From contig NZ_SMNQ01000009.1 of NCBI RefSeq assembly GCF_004353505.1, forward strand, positions 1 through 64,000: 64,000 bases of DNA, read 5' to 3'. The stretch comes from Streptomyces sp. WAC05374. Lineage in GTDB: Bacteria > Actinomycetota > Actinomycetes > Streptomycetales > Streptomycetaceae. Within the stretch, counting starts at the first letter, position 1. Every line of letters begins with the position of its first letter. Below are positions 1 to 6,973 of this stretch, in pieces. The notes under the pieces are model-generated. The model saw only the letters and a list, made by a program, of their open reading frames with translations, had not been told where the DNA came from and ran no database searches. Position numbers and translations under genes: made by a program.

Positions 1-260
1 ATCTCCGTGATGGAGACGGGGTATCAACTAATCTGGCGTTGATTTTTGGCACGCTGTTGAGTTCTCAAGGAACGGACGCTTCCTTCGTACTCACCCTCTC
101 GGGCTTTCCTCCGGGCGCTTCCCTTCGGTATTTCGTGTTTCCAGCTTAGCAGATCCGTTTTCCGTTTCCGCCACCCGCTGGAGCGGGCTGCCGGGCCGTT
201 CTCCGCTTTCGCGTTTCCCTTTCCGGCGGTTCCGACTCTATCAGCCTTTTTCCGACCCCC
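1..260 (-). promoter_or_regulatory. rRNA operon leader and promoter region (minus strand)
   Basis: Read on the minus strand, this stretch has the typical Streptomyces rRNA leader: an AACTCAACAGCGTGCCAAAA-type segment (about 34-66) ahead of the precursor 16S. The 16S gene itself would start just outside the left edge and is not in the window. Two -10-like elements are visible on the minus strand: TAAGCT (143-148) and TGATAGAG (236-243). Both fit the tandem promoters usual for rrn operons. The leader character is recognised from memory; the exact promoters are inferred. An open frame across the region (24-407, minus) is very basic and looks like a by-product of the leader, so it is not called a gene. 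Confidence 0.72.
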
Positions 261-281
261 TGACCACCCACCCATGGACAC

Positions 282-310
282 AGAGGTGTAGACCAGAGGT
301 GTAGACCAGT
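282..310. promoter_or_regulatory. two overlapping DasR (dre) operator sites
   Basis: AGAGGTGTAGACCAGA (282-297) and AGAGGTGTAGACCAGT (295-310) match the palindromic DasR consensus ACTGGTCTAGACCAGT at 12 and 13 of 16 positions and repeat with a 13-bp step. DasR, the GlcNAc-6-phosphate-responsive GntR regulator, is known to control the pts genes of Streptomyces, including crr-ptsI. The sites lie about 240 bp upstream of crr and directly upstream of the divergent rRNA promoters. Confidence 0.8.
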
Positions 311-548
311 TAGGATCCGGCTTGAGAGTCGCTGCCGACCTACGACTCAACGTCGCGTCCGGGTCAGGCAGGTGTACGACCCTACCGCCCGTTGGTAGTT
401 GAGGCAAATCGTTTCCGGTGGTCCCTAGGTCCCCGAACCCGGACCTCTCGTGCGGAACCCGGACTTCTTATGACATACGCTTCTGATCAGTACGCCGCCC
501 AGGACAGGCAGGCGGCGACACAGAAGCTCCACCCCTGGGAGGCTCCCC

Positions 549-998
549 ATGACCACCGTGACCTCGCCGCTCGAGGGCCGCGCCATCGGACTCGCCGCAG
601 TGCCCGACCCCGTCTTCTCCGGCGCGATGGTCGGCCCCGGTACCGCCATTGACCCCGTGCGGGAGCCCTCGGAGGCCGTGTCTCCCGTGGACGGCATCGT
701 CGTCTCCCTGCACCCGCACGCCTTCGTGGTCGTCGACGACGAGGGCCACGGAGTACTGACGCACCTGGGCATCGACACCGTCCAGCTCAATGGCGAGGGC
801 TTCGAGCTGCTCGTGAGCAAGGGCGACACCGTCCGGCGCGGGCAGGCCGTCGTGCGGTGGAACCCCGCGGCCGTCGAGGCGGCCGGCAAGTCCGCGATCT
901 GCCCGATCGTCGCCCTGGAGGCCACGGCCGAGTCCCTGGCCGACCTCGTCGAGAGCGGCGATGTGAAGGCGGGCGACTCCCTCTTCTCCTGGCGGTGA
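549..998 (+). CDS. crr: PTS glucose-type EIIA component (Crr)
   Basis: Soluble 149-aa EIIA of the phosphotransferase system. It takes phosphate from HPr and passes it to sugar-specific EIIB/C, in Streptomyces mainly for N-acetylglucosamine. The protein is a single EIIA-Crr domain with no fused B or C part. The phospho-acceptor histidine is probably His72 in THLGIDTVQL, matching the HFGIDTVEL site of enteric IIA-Glc. The ATG is preceded by GGGAGG (537-542) at ideal spacing. ptsI follows 85 bp downstream, so the pair is likely one transcript under the DasR sites at 282-310. Length and motif are normal for the family. Confidence 0.95.
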   Translation: MTTVTSPLEGRAIGLAAVPDPVFSGAMVGPGTAIDPVREPSEAVSPVDGIVVSLHPHAFVVVDDEGHGVLTHLGIDTVQLNGEGFELLVSKGDTVRRGQAVVRWNPAAVEAAGKSAICPIVALEATAESLADLVESGDVKAGDSLFSWR

Positions 999-1083
999 CG
1001 TCAGTGCCGCCTTCGGGCGGCATCGGGTCGGGACATTCACGCGCGGCGGCCGGGAAGCCGCCGCTCAATCGGAGACAGGTGTA

Positions 1084-2754
1084 ATGGAGACAACGCTGCG
1101 GGGCGTCGGCGTCAGCCATGGGGTGGCGATCGGCGAGGTGCGCCACATGGGCACGGCGGTCCTCGAGCCGCCGGCCAAGCAGATCCCGGCCGAGGAGGCG
1201 GAGCGCGAGCAGGGGCGTGCCCGTCAGGCCGTCGAGGCGGTGGCGGCCGATCTGATCGCGCGGGGCAACCTGGCCGGTGGCGAGGCACAGCACGTGCTCG
1301 AGGCGCAGGCCATGATGGCGCAGGACCCCGAGCTGATGGCCGACGTCGAGCGCCGTATCGCCGTGGGGAGCACGGCCGAGCGGGCCGTGTACGACGCGTT
1401 CGCCGCCTACCGGGCGCTGCTGGCCGGGGCCGGCGAGTATCTGGCGGGGCGGGTCGCGGACCTGGACGACGTGCGCAACAGGATCGTGGCGCGGCTGCTG
1501 GGCGTGCCGATGCCGGGTGTGCCGGACAGCGACGAGCCGTATGTGCTGATCGCACGGGATCTGGCGCCGGCGGACACCGCGCTGCTGGACCCGACGCTGG
1601 TCCTCGGTTTCGTGACCGAGGAGGGCGGGCCGACCAGTCACAGCGCGATCCTGGCGCGGGCGCTGGGTGTGCCCGCGGTGGTGGCGCTGCCGGGAGCCGG
1701 TGAGCTGGCCGAGGGCACCGTGATCGCGGTGGACGGCAGCACGGGTGAGATCTTCGTGGAGCCGAGCGCGGAGAAGCGCGCGGAGATGGAGCGGGCGGCC
1801 GCCGAGCGCAAGGCGGCGCTGTCGGCGGCGACGGGTCCGGGTGCCACGTCGGACGGGCACAAGGTGCCGCTGCTGGCCAACGTCGGCGGGCCGGGCGATG
1901 TGCCGGCCGCCGTGGAGGCCGGGGCGGAGGGTGTGGGCCTGTTCCGTACCGAGTTCCTGTTCCTGGACGACAGCGAGCAGGCGCCGTCGGAGGCCAAGCA
2001 GGTCGAGGCGTACCGCAAGGTGCTGGAGGCGTTCCCCGAGGGCCGGGTGGTCGTGCGGGTGCTGGACGCGGGTGCGGACAAGCCGCTGGACTTCCTCACT
2101 CCGGCCGACGAGCCGAACCCGGCGCTGGGCGTGCGGGGTCTGCGTACGCTGCTCGATCACCCCGAGGTGCTGCGCACCCAGCTCAGCGCGCTGTCCAAGG
2201 CGGCGGAGGGGCTGCCGGTGTACCTCGAGGTCATGGCCCCGATGGTCGCCGACCGCGCCGATGCCAGGGCGTTCGCCGAGGCGTGCCGTGAGGCGGGGCT
2301 GCGGGCGAAGTTCGGGGCGATGGTGGAGATCCCGTCGGCGGCGCTGCGGGCGCGTTCCATCCTCCAGGAGGTCGAGTTCCTGTCGCTGGGGACGAACGAC
2401 CTGGCGCAGTACACCTTCGCCGCCGACCGGCAGGTCGGTGCGGTGTCCCGTCTGCAGGACCCCTGGCAGCCGGCGCTCCTGGACCTGGTGGCGCTGGCGG
2501 CGGAGGCCGCCAGGGCCGAGGGCAAGAGCTGTGGTGTGTGCGGTGAGGCGGCTTCGGATCCGCTGCTGGCCTGTGTGCTGACGGGTCTGGGTGTCACCTC
2601 CCTGTCCATGGGCGCGGCGTCGATCCCGTATGTGCGGGCGACGCTGGCGAAGCACACGCTGGCGCAGTGCGAGCGGGCGGCGGCTGCCGCGCGGGCGACG
2701 GATTCGGCCGAGGAGGCGCGGCTGGCCGCGCAGGCGGTGCTGTCCGGGGAGTAG
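1084..2754 (+). CDS. ptsI: PTS enzyme I (phosphoenolpyruvate-protein phosphotransferase)
   Basis: 556-aa enzyme I, the entry enzyme of the PTS: it autophosphorylates with PEP and passes phosphate to HPr. Visible in order are an N-terminal HPr-binding/phosphohistidine region with the active site GGPTSHSAILAR (His186), then the PEP-utilising barrel with GLFRTEFLFLD, LGVRGLR and EFLSLGTNDLAQYTFAADR. The C-terminal region holds CGVCGEAASDP with the catalytic Cys. The ATG has a GGAGACAGGTGTA leader as ribosome site. It follows crr and is closed by a strong intrinsic terminator. Confidence 0.97.
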   Translation: METTLRGVGVSHGVAIGEVRHMGTAVLEPPAKQIPAEEAEREQGRARQAVEAVAADLIARGNLAGGEAQHVLEAQAMMAQDPELMADVERRIAVGSTAERAVYDAFAAYRALLAGAGEYLAGRVADLDDVRNRIVARLLGVPMPGVPDSDEPYVLIARDLAPADTALLDPTLVLGFVTEEGGPTSHSAILARALGVPAVVALPGAGELAEGTVIAVDGSTGEIFVEPSAEKRAEMERAAAERKAALSAATGPGATSDGHKVPLLANVGGPGDVPAAVEAGAEGVGLFRTEFLFLDDSEQAPSEAKQVEAYRKVLEAFPEGRVVVRVLDAGADKPLDFLTPADEPNPALGVRGLRTLLDHPEVLRTQLSALSKAAEGLPVYLEVMAPMVADRADARAFAEACREAGLRAKFGAMVEIPSAALRARSILQEVEFLSLGTNDLAQYTFAADRQVGAVSRLQDPWQPALLDLVALAAEAARAEGKSCGVCGEAASDPLLACVLTGLGVTSLSMGAASIPYVRATLAKHTLAQCERAAAAARATDSAEEARLAAQAVLSGE

Positions 2755-2773
2755 ATCCCGGCCGGGTTGTCGA

Positions 2774-2818
2774 GGAGGGGCTTTTCCGCCGGTGGGCGGG
2801 GAAGCCCCTCCTTCTTTT
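2774..2818 (+). terminator. intrinsic terminator after ptsI
   Basis: GGAGGGGCTT (2774-2783) pairs with AAGCCCCTCC (2802-2811), with further inner pairing CGCC/GGCG, and is followed by TTCTTTT. It ends crr-ptsI and lies just before the stop of the convergent gene at 2823. Confidence 0.85.
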
Positions 2819-2822
2819 CCGC

Positions 2823-3716
2823 TCAGTGGTGGGTGGGGTGGTCGTCGTCGGGGGTGATGTCGAATCCGGCGCGGTAGTCGACGCCGGGTTCGGGGGCGAG
2901 GGGCTCCCCGGTGTCGGCGTCGGTGCAGTAGGCGTTGAAGACCTCGGCCTCGGTGAGCGGGACGAGGAGGCCCTGGTCGAGGCGCCAGCCGTGGACGCGG
3001 TCGGGTGCGGCGGGGGTGGTGGTGCGCAGGACGAGGCCTCCGGGGGTGCGGAGGGCGATGCCGACGGCGAGGACGGTGACGAATTCGGCGGCTTCGGTGG
3101 TGTCGAGCGTGGCGGGTCCCGTGGGGGGCCGGTCGGCGTGGAGGACGGCGAGGAGCTGCTCGTCGGCGGGCACGCTGCACACGAGGTGGTGGGTGCCGGG
3201 GCCGGCTTCCTCAAGGAGGCGGGTGAGCAGGTGCGACGCCTGGTCGAAGGTGGCGCGGCCGATGTCCTGGCCGCAGTCGGCGCACTGTCCCAGGTCGGCG
3301 AGGAGCATGGTGGCGTACTCCCAGGTGGCCTGCCGGACCGCCCGGTGGACGAGGAGCGGGACGAGCCGGTCGACGGGCTGTCCCGTGTAGGTGACGGCGG
3401 CGCCGGTGGCGGCGATTTCGGCGGTGAAGCGGCTGCGGCTGTCGGGGGTGTCGGGGTCGAGGCCGGTTTCGGTGCAGTACTCGGCGTACTCCTCGGGGTC
3501 GAAGAGGGCGACGGTGGTGTGGCCTCCGTGATGGGCCAGGTCTTTCAGGAGGTGGTCGACCTGGCGGAGGTAGGTGCCGTGGTCGTCGAAGGTGAAGCTG
3601 CGGTAGCGGCGGCGCATGGCGGTGAAGTCCTCTTCGTCGGCGAGGAGGCCGACGGTGCTGGGTACTTCGCGGCGGAGTGCGCGTCGCATGGTCGTGGTGG
3701 TCGTGGTGCGTGCCAT
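2823..3716 (-). CDS. conserved hypothetical protein downstream of MFS exporter
   Basis: A 297-aa soluble, acidic protein that I do not recognise. It has no signal peptide or membrane segment. It opens with a Thr-rich stretch and an Arg-rich helix, has one CxxC (CADCGQDI) mid-protein, and ends with an acidic-His tail. The ATG at 3716 is preferred because it has AAGGGGG directly upstream at good spacing. A GTG 27 bp earlier (3743) would overlap the previous gene. The upstream MFS gene stops 13 bp before this start, so the two are surely co-transcribed. Function unknown; a role tied to the exporter is only suggested by position. Confidence 0.8.
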   Translation of the reverse strand: MARTTTTTTMRRALRREVPSTVGLLADEEDFTAMRRRYRSFTFDDHGTYLRQVDHLLKDLAHHGGHTTVALFDPEEYAEYCTETGLDPDTPDSRSRFTAEIAATGAAVTYTGQPVDRLVPLLVHRAVRQATWEYATMLLADLGQCADCGQDIGRATFDQASHLLTRLLEEAGPGTHHLVCSVPADEQLLAVLHADRPPTGPATLDTTEAAEFVTVLAVGIALRTPGGLVLRTTTPAAPDRVHGWRLDQGLLVPLTEAEVFNAYCTDADTGEPLAPEPGVDYRAGFDITPDDDHPTHH

Positions 3717-3729
3717 GAATCCCCCTTGT

Positions 3730-5034
3730 TCATTGGTGCTCACTCACCGTAACCGGGGGCACTGACAGCGGGGGGTGGGGAAGGCGTCGGCGGACCAGTC
3801 GGCGCTGGGCGAGGCAGGTGGCGGCGAAGCCGGCGCCGAGGAGGGGCCAGGCGAGGGGGCCCGCGGCGATGACGGCGGTGACGAGGAGGGGGCCGGCGCT
3901 GCGCTGGGTGGAGGCGGCGAGTCCGTGGACGCCGAGGTAGGCGCCCTGGGCGACGGTGGGGGCGAGGGCGACGGAGAGTTCCCAGGACGCGGTGGCGTGG
4001 ATCATCTCGGCGAAGGTGAGGGCGACGGCGGCCGTGGTGAGCGCGGCGACGGCGGTCCAGCGGTCGCCGGCGGCCGAGGCGGCCATGGCCAGGCAGCCGG
4101 TGAGGAAGAGGCAGGCGAGGGGGGTGAGGAGGGTGCGGGCCGCTGTGGGGGTGGCGCCGAAGCGGGCGAGGGGGACCTGGAAGAGGACGACGAGCAGGGA
4201 GTTGAGGACCAGCAGGAGCGGGGCGAGGCCGAGGGGGGCGTCGGTGGCGTGGACGATCCACAGCGGCATGCCGACCTGGAGGATCGCGTCGTCGAGGTAG
4301 AGGACGGCCTCGGTGGCGGTGAAGAGGAGGAAGGGGCGGTCGCGCCAGGGGCTGGAGGGCTTGGTGGGGGGTGTGGGGGTGGCGGGGGCCGCGGGGGTGG
4401 GGGGGGGGGCGGGGGGGGTGGGGGGGGGGGGGGGGGGTTCGGCGCAGCGGAGGGTGAGGGCGGCGATGACGGCGTACGAGAGGGCGTTGGCGATGAGGAG
4501 GGTCTGGTACGCGGTGGTGGTGGCGAGGGCGAGGGCGGCGGCCGCGCCCAGGCCGCCGACGGCCCAGCCGAGGTTGGAGACGGTGCGGTTGAAGGCCTGG
4601 TAGCGGACGCGTCGGGGGCCGGCGACGCGGGCGGCGTAGAGCTTGGTGAGGACGTTGGAGGCGCGGTCGGGGAGGGCGCCGATGGCGGAGTAGAGCAGGA
4701 GGAGGGTGAAGTCGTGGGTGGTGAGGAGGGCCAGGAGGGCGGCGGCGCGAAGGAGTTGGGCGCAGATGAGGATGCGGGTGACGGGGAAGCGGTCGGCGAG
4801 GCGTCCGGCGAGGGGGGCGCCGGCGATGCCGATGGCGCCGGAGAGGCCGATGAGGAGTCCGACCTGGGCCAGGGTCATGGCGGTGACCTGGGTGAAGTAG
4901 AGCGGGAGGGCAGTGGCCCAGAGTCCGGTGCCGGTCTTGTCGATGAAGGCGACGAGCAGCATGCGGTGGCCGTCGCGGCCTCCGGGTATGCGGAGGCGTC
5001 GTGCGAGTGCGGGCCTGTGCTGGTGCGGGTCCAC
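3730..5034 (-). CDS. MFS transporter with a proline-rich central loop
   Basis: 434-aa major facilitator protein with about 12 hydrophobic segments. The loop 2-3 motif GRLADRFPVTR is typical of MFS drug exporters. The central cytoplasmic loop is extended by a Pro/Ala/Thr-rich stretch (PPPPPPTPPAPPPTP and onward) encoded by unusually long G runs on the plus strand (4392-4438). The GTG at 5034 is chosen because AAGGGGG precedes it; longer starts up to 5070 would run into the palindrome at 5056-5071. It is divergent from a MocR regulator, which probably controls it. Substrate unknown. The G runs are error-prone in sequencing, so the loop length is uncertain. Confidence 0.85.
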   Translation of the reverse strand: MDPHQHRPALARRLRIPGGRDGHRMLLVAFIDKTGTGLWATALPLYFTQVTAMTLAQVGLLIGLSGAIGIAGAPLAGRLADRFPVTRILICAQLLRAAALLALLTTHDFTLLLLYSAIGALPDRASNVLTKLYAARVAGPRRVRYQAFNRTVSNLGWAVGGLGAAAALALATTTAYQTLLIANALSYAVIAALTLRCAEPPPPPPTPPAPPPTPAAPATPTPPTKPSSPWRDRPFLLFTATEAVLYLDDAILQVGMPLWIVHATDAPLGLAPLLLVLNSLLVVLFQVPLARFGATPTAARTLLTPLACLFLTGCLAMAASAAGDRWTAVAALTTAAVALTFAEMIHATASWELSVALAPTVAQGAYLGVHGLAASTQRSAGPLLVTAVIAAGPLAWPLLGAGFAATCLAQRRLVRRRLPHPPLSVPPVTVSEHQ

Positions 5035-5055
5035 CGTTCCCCCTTGACTGCGCAT

Positions 5056-5071
5056 TATGTATTGATACATA
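5056..5071. promoter_or_regulatory. palindromic operator between MFS gene and MocR regulator
   Basis: TATGTAT-TG-ATACATA is a perfect inverted repeat with 7-bp arms, strikingly AT-rich in its setting. It sits 9 bp before the regulator's GTG and 21 bp before the MFS start, so it must overlap both promoters. Binding by the adjacent MocR protein is an inference from position. Confidence 0.65.
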
Positions 5072-5080
5072 GTTCAGTAC

Positions 5081-6400
5081 GTGGCAGCACAATATGCGAT
5101 CAGTGGGACCACGGCCAGGGGAATCTCGGCTTCCGTGGAGCGGGCGGTGGCGGACGGGGGGCTGGTGCCCGGCGCCGCGCTGCCTCCGGTGCGGCGGCTC
5201 GCGGACGAGCTGGGCGTCAGTCCCGGCACGGTGGCCACCGCCTACAAGGAGCTGCGTCAGCGCGGGATCGTGGTGACCAAGGGGCGTGGCGGGACCGTGG
5301 TGGCGCAGGCGCCGGCGGTCGGTTCGCGGCGGCCGCCGCGGGTGCCGGAGGGCGTGCGCGACCTGGCGGGCGGCCACCCCGACCCGGCGTTCCTGCCGGA
5401 GCTGACGCCGCCGCCGTTGGTGCCGGCGGTGCCGGGTTCGCACCGGGCCTCGCCCCGGCTGGCGTCACTGGAGGGGCTGGCGCGTGAGTGGTTCGCGCGG
5501 GACGGGGTGCCGGCGGAGCGGGTGACGTTCGCGCACGGCGCGCTGGACTGCGTGGGGCGGCTGCTGTCGACGGAGCTGAGGCCGGGCGACTCGGTGGCGG
5601 TGGAGGACCCGGGGTTCCACCATCTGCTGGACCTGGTGCCGGCGCTGGGGCTGCGCATGGTTCCGGTGGCGGTGGACGACCGCGGGATGGTGCCCGAGGC
5701 GCTGCGGACGGCGTTGCGGGCGGGCGTGCGGGCGGTGGTGTGCAGTCCGCGCGGGCAGAACCCGGTGGGCGGGTGCTTCTCGCGGGAGCGGCGGGACGCG
5801 CTCGTGGAGGTGCTGGGCGGCTTCCCCGAGGTGCTGGTCGTGGAGGACGACCACAACGCCGACGTGTCGGGGGCGCCGTCGTACGCGCTGGCCGCGGCGG
5901 GGCTCCCCCGGTGGGCGCACGTGCGGACGGTGTCCAAGCACCTGAGCGTCGACCTGCGGTGGGCGGCGCTGGCGTGCGACGGAACGACGCTCGCGCGGCA
6001 CGACGGCCGGCTGTTGATGACGTCCGGCTGGATCAGTCACGTCCTGCAGGAGACGGCGGCGCGGCTGATGGCGGACGGGGCGGTGCGGCGGCTGGTGGGA
6101 CGGGCGGAGGAGGCGTACGCCGAGCGGCGCCGGGCGCTGATCGGGCAACTGGCGCGGCACGGTGTCGCGGCGCACGGGGCGAGCGGGCTGAACGTGTGGG
6201 TGCCGGTGCGCGACGAGGCGGCGGTGGTCAGCGGCCTGCGGTCGCGCGGGTGGTGGGTGGCGGCGGGGGCGCGGTTCCGGATCGCGGCGCCCACGGGCGT
6301 ACGGGTGACGACGGCGGAGCTCCCGCCGGCCGACGCGGCCCGGCTGGCCTCGGACTTCGCCGCCGTGCTGGGCGAGTCCGAGGCCGTGTACGGGGGTTGA
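5081..6400 (+). CDS. MocR-family regulator (GntR HTH fused to aminotransferase fold)
   Basis: 439-aa two-domain regulator. Residues about 1-75 are a GntR winged helix (LPPVRRLADELGVSPGTVATAYKELRQRGIV). The rest is a type-I aminotransferase fold, with the PLP-pocket segments CSPRGQNPVGG and the lysine-bearing TVSKHLSVDLRWAAL. MocR proteins use PLP or an aminated ligand as effector and often control a divergent transporter. The GTG start has no visible Shine-Dalgarno and lies right after the palindrome, so a leaderless transcript is likely. The divergent neighbour is the MFS exporter. The effector cannot be named. Confidence 0.9.
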   Translation: MAAQYAISGTTARGISASVERAVADGGLVPGAALPPVRRLADELGVSPGTVATAYKELRQRGIVVTKGRGGTVVAQAPAVGSRRPPRVPEGVRDLAGGHPDPAFLPELTPPPLVPAVPGSHRASPRLASLEGLAREWFARDGVPAERVTFAHGALDCVGRLLSTELRPGDSVAVEDPGFHHLLDLVPALGLRMVPVAVDDRGMVPEALRTALRAGVRAVVCSPRGQNPVGGCFSRERRDALVEVLGGFPEVLVVEDDHNADVSGAPSYALAAAGLPRWAHVRTVSKHLSVDLRWAALACDGTTLARHDGRLLMTSGWISHVLQETAARLMADGAVRRLVGRAEEAYAERRRALIGQLARHGVAAHGASGLNVWVPVRDEAAVVSGLRSRGWWVAAGARFRIAAPTGVRVTTAELPPADAARLASDFAAVLGESEAVYGG

Positions 6401-6409
6401 GCCGGGGCC

Positions 6410-6973
6410 TCAGAGGGTGTCGAAGGGGTGCCGTGCGGCGAACTCGGGGGCGGTCATCCCCACGAGCACCAGGTCGTGGTGGCGGCCCGCGAAGAACTCG
6501 TGGTCGCGCAGCCTGCCCTCCTCGGTGAAGCCGAGCTTGCGGTGCAGGGCGAGCGACGGCTCGTTGTACGCGTGGATGCCGGCCTCGCACTTGTGGTAGC
6601 GCCGCTCGCCGAACATGAAGCGCAGCAGCACCACCACGGCGTCGGCGGCGTAGCCGCGCCGCTGGTGGTCGCCGCCGATGCCGATGCCGTAGCGGAACCG
6701 GCCGGCGCGCGGGTCGGAGTCGGCGGTGGCCACGGAGCCGACGAGTTCGCCGGTGTCCAGGGCCTCGACGGCCAGCCGGAAGTCGTCGCCCTCGGGCACG
6801 GCGACGGCCTGGCCGGCCGCCCAGGCGTGGTAGCCCTCCGCGGAGCGCGGCGGGTGGAGGGCGTCGACGGACCGCTGGTGCCCGGTGTGGGCGTCGAAGT
6901 CCATGAACGCCTGCCAGTCCTCGGGCTCGCTGCCGCGCAGCCGGACGCGCTCACCGGTCCACAGGGAGGTCAC
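6410..6973 (-). CDS. GNAT acetyltransferase (RimJ/RimL type)
   Basis: 187-aa N-acetyltransferase of the GCN5 superfamily. The acetyl-CoA loop appears as GIGIGGDHQRRGYAADAV, followed by the YNEPSLALHRKLGFTEEG helix-strand typical of the RimJ/RimL and spermidine-like branch. Its GTG start overlaps the stop of the upstream ligase by 4 bases (GTGA), so translation is coupled. The acceptor is unknown. Because it is coupled to an acyl-CoA-forming ligase, a metabolic or lysine-acetylation role is possible but unproven. Confidence 0.88.
   Translation of the reverse strand: MTSLWTGERVRLRGSEPEDWQAFMDFDAHTGHQRSVDALHPPRSAEGYHAWAAGQAVAVPEGDDFRLAVEALDTGELVGSVATADSDPRAGRFRYGIGIGGDHQRRGYAADAVVVLLRFMFGERRYHKCEAGIHAYNEPSLALHRKLGFTEEGRLRDHEFFAGRHHDLVLVGMTAPEFAARHPFDTL

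Noticed and set aside
24-407. Minus-strand open frame of 127 codons at the left edge
   Set aside because: It runs through the rRNA leader and promoters; composition is very basic and no ribosome site fits.
787-3180. 797-codon minus-strand frame opposite crr-ptsI
   Set aside because: Arg/Pro/His-rich shadow of the real plus-strand genes, typical of high-GC DNA.
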